A stretch of 64,000 nt of DNA, from assembly GCA_963169195.1 (NCBI GenBank), contig CAUJDN010000088.1, positions 36,487-100,486 on the forward strand, written 5' to 3'. The notes under the pieces are model-generated. The model searched no databases. It was not told the origin of the DNA and saw only the letters and a program-made list of their open reading frames with translations. The DNA is from Acidobacteriota bacterium. GTDB taxonomy: Bacteria; Acidobacteriota; Vicinamibacteria; Vicinamibacterales; UBA2999. Shown here in pieces: positions 1 to 6,526 of this stretch. Both the position numbers and the translations under genes were made by a program. Positions within the stretch are counted from its first letter, which is position 1. The number at the start of each line of letters is the position of its first letter.

Positions 1-423
1 TACCTGACCGACGTCATCATGGTGCGGCGCGACAAGGTGGGGCTGGCCTGGCTGACCGCCGTCAACCCCCTGGTGGACTTCACCCTGTCGGTCACGGGCA
101 CGCTCTCGTTCCGGAACATCGCGGCCGACACGCGGCGTGCGCCGCCGGCCGAGTCGTACGCGGCCCGATGGGCGCGATTCGACAACGCCACCGGCGCGGC
201 CACCCTGGTGGGCACGCCGCAGGCATCGACCACTCCGTCGTTCCAGGCGCCACCCGACGCGCTCGCCGGCGAGTACGTCCAGGTGGCAGTGTCCGCCAAC
301 TCGCCCCGGCACGCGGCGTGGGCCACGCCGGTGACGATCCGGTTCCGCAGGGGCGTGGGCGGCTGGACACTGGTGGGGCTCGACCGCCTGCCGGACACCG
401 CCACAGCCGGGGCGTCGCGGTGA
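1..423 (+). CDS. Unknown protein, C-terminal part (5' end outside window)
   Basis: The frame is open from base 1 and runs 140 residues to a TGA at 421-423, so only the C-terminal part is present. An internal ATG at 19 is not convincing as a start because the frame continues upstream of it. I do not recognise the family. The visible part is Ala/Pro/Thr-rich with alternating hydrophobic residues and no predicted membrane segment, which suits a beta-rich secreted or periplasmic domain. Its stop overlaps the GTG start of the downstream PhoB-like regulator (GTGA), so the two are probably cotranscribed and translationally coupled. No function is assigned. Confidence 0.6.
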   Translation, partial: YLTDVIMVRRDKVGLAWLTAVNPLVDFTLSVTGTLSFRNIAADTRRAPPAESYAARWARFDNATGAATLVGTPQASTTPSFQAPPDALAGEYVQVAVSANSPRHAAWATPVTIRFRRGVGGWTLVGLDRLPDTATAGASR

Positions 424-1124
424 GCACGGCCGCGTCACCACGGGCGCTCGTCGCTGAGGACGACCAGGACATCGGCCAGCTCCTGGCCCGCTACCTGCAG
501 AAGGCGGGATTCGTGCCGACCGTGGTCACCAACGGGCGCGACGTCGTGCCGCGCGTGAAGCAGGAGCCGCCGGACGTGATCATCCTGGACGTGATGATGC
601 CCGGCATGGACGGCCTCGAGGTCTGCCGCGCGCTCAGGGCAGCCCCTGGCACGGCCGCCGTCCCCATCATCATGCTGACCGCCCGGGGCGAGGAATCGGA
701 TCGCATCGTCGGGCTCGAGCTGGGCGCAGACGACTACATCACCAAGCCGTTCAGCCCGAACGAGGTCATCGCGCGCGTGCGCGCGCTGCTCCGGCGCACG
801 CATCGGACCGTGACCGCCGAGCCGGGCATCGTCTACGGACCGATCAGCATCGACGTCGAGCGCCACCTCGTGAAGGCCCATGGCGAGGAGGTGAAGCTCA
901 CCGCCAAGGAGTTCCTGCTGCTGCAGTACCTGATGGAACACCGCGGCCGGGTCCTTTCGCGGGACCTGCTGCTGTCGGACGTCTGGGGGTACTCGTACAC
1001 GGGCGGCACGCGCACGGTCGACGTGCACGTCCGGCGCCTCAGGGAGAAGGTCCCCTTTCTCGCCGACGCGATCGTGACCGTCAAGCAGTTCGGCTACAAG
1101 CTGGTCGACCCTCCGCCCCGCTGA
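420..1124 (+). CDS. phoB: PhoB-like OmpR-family response regulator
   Basis: A 234-residue two-component regulator. The receiver domain (about 8-125) has the acidic cluster EDD at 13-15, the phospho-acceptor Asp57 in ILDVMMPG, the switch Thr in MLTAR and the Lys in TKPF. The C-terminal winged helix (about 135-230) has the OmpR/PhoB pattern LTAKEFLLL, followed by RTVDVHVRRLREK. The start is GTG at 420, overlapping the upstream stop. The longer frame that begins at 168 only reads through the previous gene. A sensor kinase follows after 8 bases. With Pit, Pst and PhoU nearby, it is most likely the phosphate-limitation regulator that binds the Pho boxes described here. That target assignment is inferred. 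Confidence 0.85.
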   Translation: MSTAASPRALVAEDDQDIGQLLARYLQKAGFVPTVVTNGRDVVPRVKQEPPDVIILDVMMPGMDGLEVCRALRAAPGTAAVPIIMLTARGEESDRIVGLELGADDYITKPFSPNEVIARVRALLRRTHRTVTAEPGIVYGPISIDVERHLVKAHGEEVKLTAKEFLLLQYLMEHRGRVLSRDLLLSDVWGYSYTGGTRTVDVHVRRLREKVPFLADAIVTVKQFGYKLVDPPPR

Positions 1125-1132
1125 CGCCGCCC

Positions 1133-2404
1133 GTGCCCACGTTCGTCCTCGCCGCACTCGTCGGAGCCGCGATCGCCACCATCGTGGCGCTGGTCCTGCT
1201 GTCGCGCGGCCAGCATCGACGGGCCGCGCGCGCGGACGCCATCGAGGCCGTGGCCCGGCGCTACGCGATCGGGGACCTGAGCCGGCCGGCCCCCGACTAC
1301 GGTGATGACGAGCTGGGCGGCGTCGCGCGCGCGATGGACGCGGCCGTGCACGAACTCGGCCGGCGTCTGGGCGGCCTGGAGCGCGACCGGGCGCGCATGG
1401 AGGCCATCCTGGCCAGCATGGTCGAGGGCGTGCTCGTCGTGGACGGGCAGGGCCGGCTCCAGCTGGTCAACGAGGCCGCGCGGCACATGCTGAAGCTCGG
1501 GAGCGAAGCCAGCGGGCGCCCGTACGTGGAGGCCATCCGCCACCCGGGCATCGTGCAGCAGCTCGGGCGCGCGCTGGCGGGCGAGCCGGTCGAGGGCCTC
1601 GAGTTCTCGCTGCCCGCGGAGCGGAGCCGCACGCTCGTCTCCCGCGTGGCGCCGGTCGTGGCTGCGGGGCGCGGAGCGGTGCTCGTGCTCCACGACATCA
1701 CCGACCTGCGGAAGGCCGACCAGATCCGCCGCGACTTCGTGGCCAACGTCTCGCACGAGCTCCGGACGCCGCTCACCGCCGTCAAGGGCTACGTCGAGGC
1801 GCTCATGGACGAGCCCGACGATGAGGAGGCGCGGCAGCGCTTCCTCGAGATCATCCACCGGCACGCCGCGCGCATGGAGCGGCTCGTCCAAGAACTCTTG
1901 CGCCTCGCCAGGCTCGATGCCGGGCAGGAGGCCGTCGAGTACGCGCCGTGCGACGTCCAGGCGGTCGTGTCCAGCGTCCTGGCGGACTTCGAGCCGGCGA
2001 TCGCGGAGAAGCACCAGCGCGCGGAGGCCACCGTCGCGCCCGACGCGCGGGCCCTCGTCGTCGATCCCGCGAAGATGCACGACATCCTGCGGAACCTGAT
2101 CGAGAACGCCGTCAACTACACGCCCGACGGCGGCGCCATCACGGTGGCCGCCGCCATCGAGGGCGACCGGCACGTGCTGACCGTGCGCGACACGGGCCCG
2201 GGGCTGCCGGAAGACGATCTGACGCGGGTCTTCGAGCGCTTCTACCGCGTGGACAAGTCGCGCGCCCGCCCCGGCGGCACCGGGCTGGGCCTGGCGATCG
2301 TGAAGCACCTCGTACAGGTGATGGGCGGCACGGTGACGGCCGCCAATCAGCCGGGCGGCGGGGCGGTGTTCACGGTGCGGCTGCCACTGAGAAGTGAGAA
2401 GTGA
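1133..2404 (+). CDS. phoR: PhoR-like membrane sensor histidine kinase
   Basis: A 423-residue kinase starting at GTG 1133, 8 bases after phoB. One N-terminal membrane helix (about 3-23) is followed by a HAMP-like linker (about 30-85) and a PAS domain (about 88-195). The dimerisation domain has the phospho-accepting His208 in NVSHELRTPL. The ATPase domain has the N box (NLIENAVNYTPDGG), G1 (DTGPGLP), F box (FERFYRV) and G2 (GGTGLGLAIVK). One membrane helix and no periplasmic sensor loop is the PhoR layout, in which signal comes through PstSCAB-PhoU. The last residues (LRSEK) and the TGA stop are written by the GAGAAGT repeat at 2389-2430, so the natural C-terminus may have been altered by that repeat. 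Confidence 0.85.
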   Translation: MPTFVLAALVGAAIATIVALVLLSRGQHRRAARADAIEAVARRYAIGDLSRPAPDYGDDELGGVARAMDAAVHELGRRLGGLERDRARMEAILASMVEGVLVVDGQGRLQLVNEAARHMLKLGSEASGRPYVEAIRHPGIVQQLGRALAGEPVEGLEFSLPAERSRTLVSRVAPVVAAGRGAVLVLHDITDLRKADQIRRDFVANVSHELRTPLTAVKGYVEALMDEPDDEEARQRFLEIIHRHAARMERLVQELLRLARLDAGQEAVEYAPCDVQAVVSSVLADFEPAIAEKHQRAEATVAPDARALVVDPAKMHDILRNLIENAVNYTPDGGAITVAAAIEGDRHVLTVRDTGPGLPEDDLTRVFERFYRVDKSRARPGGTGLGLAIVKHLVQVMGGTVTAANQPGGGAVFTVRLPLRSEK

Positions 2405-2430
2405 GAAGTGAGAAGTGAGAAGTGAGAAGT
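2389..2430 (+). repeat. Six perfect GAGAAGT heptamers
   Basis: GAGAAGT is repeated six times without error. The first two copies lie in the 3' end of phoR and supply its stop codon. The inverse array (ACTTCTC) lies on the other side of the four-helix-bundle gene at 2887-2920, so the two arrays form inverted arms about 0.45 kb apart. Confidence 0.9.
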
Positions 2431-2478
2431 CGGCAGAAAGACGGCAACGGGTAGTCACTACCCGCTGCCGGGTAGCGT

Positions 2479-2859
2479 CTACCCATTTTGATGCCGGTCA
2501 TTCGCTCGCGCGGACTTGACGGTCGCCGTCAGGATGGCGATCAGCTGGTCGCTCTCATCGATCAGGCCGTCCAGAGCGGACCCGCCCGGCCGAGGGTCTG
2601 AGTCGCGCAGCAGGCGCAGCCAGAAGTGGCTTTCGTGCATCTCTTTGAGAGCGATGTGCCGACGAGTGAGCCACTCCTTGCGGCTCTGGGCGCCTGGTCC
2701 CTCCGAGGAGTTCGCGCCAGCCGACGTCCCACTCTTCAGCAGCTGGACCCAGATGACCTTTTCGGCGACGTCTGCGGGTGGTCTCTTGCGATAGGCGTGA
2801 ATCAGGCTGAGCGAAAAGGTATACGTTCGGTCTTCGATGGAGGTGAGCTTGGGAGCCAT
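2479..2859 (-). CDS. S23-type four-helix-bundle protein
   Basis: A 126-residue protein of the 23S-rRNA intervening-sequence (S23) family, small all-helical proteins related to the Avd accessory protein of diversity-generating retroelements. The hallmark is the segment LLKSGTSAGANSSEG near residue 45, matching the family pattern of RSGTSIGAN followed by acidic residues. A later helix carries KEMHESHFWLRLL. I chose the ATG at 2859. The frame extends to a GTG at 2895, but that codon sits inside the heptamer repeat. The gene is alone on its strand between phoR and pit, bounded on both sides by inverted heptamer arrays. The family's cellular role is not established. Here it looks like cargo of a small repeat-bounded insertion. 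Confidence 0.75.
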   Translation of the reverse strand: MAPKLTSIEDRTYTFSLSLIHAYRKRPPADVAEKVIWVQLLKSGTSAGANSSEGPGAQSRKEWLTRRHIALKEMHESHFWLRLLRDSDPRPGGSALDGLIDESDQLIAILTATVKSARANDRHQNG

Positions 2860-2886
2860 GAGCGGAACGTCAGCAATCCGCGTTCC

Positions 2887-2920
2887 ACTTCTCACTTCTC
2901 ACTTCTCACTTCTCACTTCA
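2887..2920 (-). repeat. Four ACTTCTC heptamers plus partial copy (inverse of GAGAAGT array)
   Basis: This array is the exact reverse complement of the repeat at 2389-2430. It runs into the stop codon of pit (2918-2920), just as the other arm runs into the stop of phoR. The pair bounds the S23-type gene. Confidence 0.9.
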
Positions 2921-3913
2921 GGGCATGCCGATGGCGGCGAGCAGATGGAACGCGGCGGCGGCGATCAGCGCCGAGGCGGGGATGGTGAGAATCCAGGCCC
3001 ACACGATCCGGCCCGCGACGCCCCAGCGCACGGCCGAGAGGCGCCGGGTGGACCCGACACCGACGATGGCGCCCGTGATGGTGTGTGTGGTGCTGACCGG
3101 CACGCCGAGGGCGGTGGCGGTGAAGAGCGAGATGGCGCCGGCCGTCTCCGCCGCGAAGCCGCCGACGGGCTGGAGCCGCGTGATCTTCTGCCCCATCGTC
3201 AGGATGATGCGCCAGCCGCCCGAGAGGGTCCCGGCGGCGATGGCGGCGTGCGCCGCGAGCACCACCCACATGTCGATGCGGAACTCGCTGATGAATCCGC
3301 CGGCGAACAGCGCACCGGCGATGATGCCCATCGTCTTCTGCGCGTCGTTGGCGCCGTGGCCGAGGCTGTAGAGCGCCGCCGAGGCGAGTTGCAGCCGGCG
3401 AAACCACTTGTCCACCCTCGAGGGGGCCACGCCCCTGAACAGCCACAGGATCACGGTCATCAGCGACAGGCCGAGCAGCAGGCCAATCGCGGGGGCGAGC
3501 ACGATGAAGATGAGCGTCTTGGTCCATCCGCCCGCGATGATGGCGGTGGTCCCGACCTTGGCGATCGCGGCACCGGCGTAGCCGCCGATGAGCGCGTGCG
3601 ACGAGCTGGTGGGCAGCCCGACGTACCACGTGATGAGATCCCAGACGATGGCGCCGAGGAGGCCGGCGAGGATGACGGCGGTGGTGACGATGGTGATGTC
3701 GATCATCCCCGAACCCACCGTCTTCGCCACGGCCGTGCCAAAGCCGAAGGCCGCGGCGAAGTTGAAGAACGCCGCCCACACGACCGCCTTGCCCGGCGAG
3801 AGGACGCGCGTGGACACGACGGTGGCGATGGAATTCGCGGCGTCGTGGAAGCCGTTGATGTAGTCGAAGACGAGCGCCACCCCGATGACGAGCGCGACCA
3901 GCGCGAACTCCAC
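2918..3913 (-). CDS. pit: Low-affinity inorganic phosphate transporter, Pit family
   Basis: A 331-residue integral membrane protein of the PiT/PHO-4 family that moves metal-phosphate with protons or sodium. The N-terminal signature DYINGFHDAANSIATVV and the second inverted-repeat signature GANDAQKTMGII are both present. So are SSSHALIGG and VSTTHTITGAIVG, giving about ten hydrophobic helices. It lies 6 bases after the DUF47 gene in the same operon, the usual pairing. The predicted Pho box upstream of that operon would induce it in phosphate starvation, unlike constitutive enterobacterial PitA. Its stop codon is provided by the flanking ACTTCTC repeat. Confidence 0.92.
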   Translation of the reverse strand: MEFALVALVIGVALVFDYINGFHDAANSIATVVSTRVLSPGKAVVWAAFFNFAAAFGFGTAVAKTVGSGMIDITIVTTAVILAGLLGAIVWDLITWYVGLPTSSSHALIGGYAGAAIAKVGTTAIIAGGWTKTLIFIVLAPAIGLLLGLSLMTVILWLFRGVAPSRVDKWFRRLQLASAALYSLGHGANDAQKTMGIIAGALFAGGFISEFRIDMWVVLAAHAAIAAGTLSGGWRIILTMGQKITRLQPVGGFAAETAGAISLFTATALGVPVSTTHTITGAIVGVGSTRRLSAVRWGVAGRIVWAWILTIPASALIAAAAFHLLAAIGMP

Positions 3914-3919
3914 GGCGCG

Positions 3920-4537
3920 CTACCCGTGCTTCACGACCACGCTCTCGAGGACGTTGGCCACGTCCTCGCAGCGATCGGTGGCCTCTTCCAGCAGGTCGAG
4001 GACTTCCTTCCACTTGATGAGCGTAATCGCGTCGCGCTCCTCCTCGAACAGCCGTCGCAGCGCCTCGTCGTGCACGTCGTCGGCCGAGTTCTCGAGGCGG
4101 TTCACCTCCACCGCGCGCTCGTGCACGCCCTCGCGCCGGTCGAGCGCCTCGACGGCGACCTTCATCTGCACGGCGGCCTGCCAGGTGAGCGATGCCAGCT
4201 CGCGCGCGCCGTAGCGGAGCGACGCCATCCGGTAGCGCCGGAGCACGCCGGCGGCCGCGTCGATGGCGTCCATCACGTCGTCGAGCGACGTGGCCAGGGC
4301 ATGGATGTCCTCGCGGTCGATGGGCGTGACGAACGTCTTGTTCAGGCGCTTGATGATGTTGTGGGTGAGCGCGTCGCACTCGTTCTCGATCTGCTTGATC
4401 TGGAGCGCGGTGTCCCAGGCCGGCGGATCCGACGCCAGCATCCGTTCGAGCAGCGTGGCGCCTGAGACGATGCGGTCGGCGAGGGCGGTGAAGTCGTCGA
4501 AGAATTTCCCCTCACGGGGGAGCAGGCTGAATCGCAC
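3920..4537 (-). CDS. DUF47 / PhoU-like Pit accessory protein
   Basis: A 205-residue helical protein of the DUF47 (Pit accessory, PhoU-related) family. It begins with the typical MRFSLLPREGKFFDDF and contains the conserved IDREDIHALATSLDDVMDAID segment in the middle. Such proteins are encoded beside Pit transporters and are thought to modulate them. The start is GTG at 4537, which fits the family N-terminus. The predicted -10 element (CATACT on the minus strand) ends only 7 bases upstream, so the mRNA may be nearly leaderless. It is the first gene of the DUF47-pit operon, preceded by three 11-base-phased Pho half-sites. Confidence 0.88.
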   Translation of the reverse strand: MRFSLLPREGKFFDDFTALADRIVSGATLLERMLASDPPAWDTALQIKQIENECDALTHNIIKRLNKTFVTPIDREDIHALATSLDDVMDAIDAAAGVLRRYRMASLRYGARELASLTWQAAVQMKVAVEALDRREGVHERAVEVNRLENSADDVHDEALRRLFEEERDAITLIKWKEVLDLLEEATDRCEDVANVLESVVVKHG

Positions 4538-4544
4538 GCCGGAG

Positions 4545-4582
4545 AGTATGTCACAGCGGCGTTACAGCCTTGTTACATTTGT
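4545..4582 (-). promoter_or_regulatory. Predicted Pho box and -10 of the DUF47-pit operon
   Basis: Read on the minus strand there are three 7-base half-sites, ATGTAAC, CTGTAAC and CTGTGAC, each separated by 4 bases. This is the 7-4-7 direct-repeat geometry of E. coli PHO boxes (CTGTCAT half-sites). CATACT, a -10-like hexamer, starts exactly 10 bases after the second half-site. The GTG of the DUF47 gene follows 7 bases later. Confidence 0.75.
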
Positions 4583-4617
4583 CTCCTTCGAGTCCGGGGC
4601 CGGCCCGATCGGCGTCC

Positions 4618-5178
4618 TCAATCGAGAATGTAGCTGTAGACCTTGCTCCGGCCTTCCTGCCGGATGATCGAGCCGAACAGGCGGATTCGGCGCTCCGCTC
4701 CCCTCTCGTCCCGGACGACGAGTTCGGTCTCCCGGCTCACGGTGTATCCCTCGTGCTCCGTCGTCGGGCCGCGGAACTCGACTCTCACCAGCGCGAAGCG
4801 CTGGCCCCCGTATTCCGAGAGGGTCTGCTGCAGGAAGGCGCGGCTCTTCCTGAAGGTGTCCTGCCAGACGTACTCGATCGGCATCCCCACCTCGGGGCGG
4901 CTGACGGGCAGCGTCGGCCAGACGATCTGCTCGAACTCGTCCTTCGTGAGCGCCATCGCGGCCAGGGCTGCCGCATCGTTCGAGCCCACGGCCTCGAGGA
5001 CCGCCCGGGCGGCGGCCTCGTCGGACTCGTGGGTGTGACTGAGGCGTGGGAGGGGGGAGGGCCGGCAGGCCGAGAGCGCGACGGCCGTGAGGAGAATGGG
5101 GCACCACCCGGCCAGCCGCGAGGACCGAAGCCCCCGCGGCCGACCGGCCGATCTCAGCGCTGCGCGTAGCTGGTCCAA
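4618..5178 (-). CDS. Putative lipoprotein of unknown function
   Basis: A 186-residue protein with an Arg-rich n-region, a hydrophobic stretch and the lipobox LSAC near residue 38, so it is probably a lipoprotein. The mature part is polar and mixed alpha/beta. It carries an EFEQIVWPTLP segment and ends in a beta-rich region. I do not recognise the family. The only start giving a complete signal peptide is TTG at 5178, overlapping the end of the upstream beta-helix gene by 25 bases, so it is likely translated from the same TonB-receptor/beta-helix transcript. Role in that operon: unknown. Confidence 0.6.
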   Translation of the reverse strand: MDQLRAALRSAGRPRGLRSSRLAGWCPILLTAVALSACRPSPLPRLSHTHESDEAAARAVLEAVGSNDAAALAAMALTKDEFEQIVWPTLPVSRPEVGMPIEYVWQDTFRKSRAFLQQTLSEYGGQRFALVRVEFRGPTTEHEGYTVSRETELVVRDERGAERRIRLFGSIIRQEGRSKVYSYILD

Positions 5179-6488
5179 CCGAGGGTCCAGTCCTGCGCCG
5201 CGTCCGGGCCGAGCGCGCCGATGAACGGCGCGATCTCGAAGAACCCGTCGTTCGGCGGAGTCGCCGGTGCCAACTGCATGGCGAGCGACGTGTTCGATGC
5301 GGGACGGTAGTTCGGCGCGGCGTGATTGAACGGATCCACGAGGCCCGGGTCGTTGCTCCCTCCCACACGGATGGTCGGATTCGCAGCCAGGGGCGCCGCC
5401 GCGCTGTCGAGGTTGGTGCGACCGGCGATGAGCCCGTTGCCGAACACGATGCCGTTCGCGAAGGTGAGCGCACCGTTCTGCAGCTGGGCAATGGTGGCGT
5501 TCTGGTCGATGTTGATGCCGTACTCCTTGAACCCGAGCACGATGAAGTTGCGGAAGGTGCCGGCCGTGCCCTCGCGAATCAGCATGCCGTCGTCGCTTTC
5601 GACGCCTTCGTTGCCGTCGGGATCGCCCACCAGCGTCACATTGTAGATCGTGGGCGCGGAGCGCGGCAGCAGGTCGTTGTTGCTGCCGTTGTTGTCGGCC
5701 TCCCAGCCGTTGTCGGCATCGTCGCCGCGCTGGTGGACGACGAGGTACTGGACCCGGCCGGTCCAGCCGAACGTCCAGTCGAGGCTGTCGTCGCCGATGC
5801 CAGAGAGCACGATGTGCTTGAGGTCCGTCGTGCCGCCGAACATCTCGATGCCGTCGTCCTTGTTGAAGCTCACCTGGACGTGGTCGACTTCGGTGCCGCG
5901 GCCGGTGCCCTGGAACGCGATGCCGTTCAGCTCGTTGTCGGGGCTGAACTCGATGCCGGCGAACTCCACGCGGACGTAGCGGAGCACGCCGCTGTTGTCA
6001 TCCGGGTTGTCACCGCCGTAGCGGCCCGTGTCGCCCTCGCCGAGCCCGACGCCACCCGGGACGTTGATCGGCGCCTCGCCGTTGATGATGAGGCCGCCCC
6101 AGTCGCCGCGGGCCCGCTGGCCGATTGGCTGGTCGCTCGTGAACACGATGGGGGCGTCGGCCGTGCCCACCGCGACGATCCAGGCGCCCTGGTTGACGAC
6201 GAGCGTGCCCAGCGTGGCGAACTCACCCACGATGCGGGTGCCGGCCTGGATGGTGAGCGTCGCGCCACGCTCGATGAACACGGCGCCCCGCAGGACGTAG
6301 TGGTACTGGTTGCTGAGCGCAATGCTCTGCGTGAACCGGCCGCGGATGACCCGTACCGGCTTGTCGATGCCCGGCACCGACACGGCCTCGTCGATGACGC
6401 CCGTGCCCTGTGTGTGAACCGGCCCCTGGATCGACGCCGCAGCCCAGATGAGCAGCAGCGCCAGGAGCACCGAAGTCGACTTGCGCAT
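5154..6488 (-). CDS. Secreted parallel beta-helix-like protein, partner of TonB receptor
   Basis: A 444-residue protein with a Sec signal peptide (MRKSTSVLLALLLIWAAAS). The mature part is rich in Gly, Asn, Asp and short beta repeats (for example ITI/VVN-type turns, GDDSLDW, DGIEMFGG), typical of right-handed parallel beta-helix surface or periplasmic proteins. I chose ATG 6488 because it starts the signal peptide. The open frame extends to 6911 but only over the neighbouring gene. It begins 38 bases after the TonB-dependent receptor, and the lipoprotein gene overlaps its end, forming a three-gene unit. It could bind or present the receptor's substrate. No enzymatic motif was seen, and the assignment is by composition. 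Confidence 0.65.
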   Translation of the reverse strand: MRKSTSVLLALLLIWAAASIQGPVHTQGTGVIDEAVSVPGIDKPVRVIRGRFTQSIALSNQYHYVLRGAVFIERGATLTIQAGTRIVGEFATLGTLVVNQGAWIVAVGTADAPIVFTSDQPIGQRARGDWGGLIINGEAPINVPGGVGLGEGDTGRYGGDNPDDNSGVLRYVRVEFAGIEFSPDNELNGIAFQGTGRGTEVDHVQVSFNKDDGIEMFGGTTDLKHIVLSGIGDDSLDWTFGWTGRVQYLVVHQRGDDADNGWEADNNGSNNDLLPRSAPTIYNVTLVGDPDGNEGVESDDGMLIREGTAGTFRNFIVLGFKEYGINIDQNATIAQLQNGALTFANGIVFGNGLIAGRTNLDSAAAPLAANPTIRVGGSNDPGLVDPFNHAAPNYRPASNTSLAMQLAPATPPNDGFFEIAPFIGALGPDAAQDWTLGWTSYAQR

Positions 6489-6526
6489 GATGGTCTCTCT
6501 ATGCCTCTGGTGGGAATGGACTCGCC

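Noticed and set aside
2837..4465. Long plus-strand open frame over the Pit and DUF47 genes
   Set aside because: It lies antisense to two clear families and is an effect of very high GC at third positions; composition is Arg/Gly/Ala-rich without motifs. The same holds for long frames at 5322-6614, 7898-9319, 35261-37117, 37108-39081 and 41747-44311.
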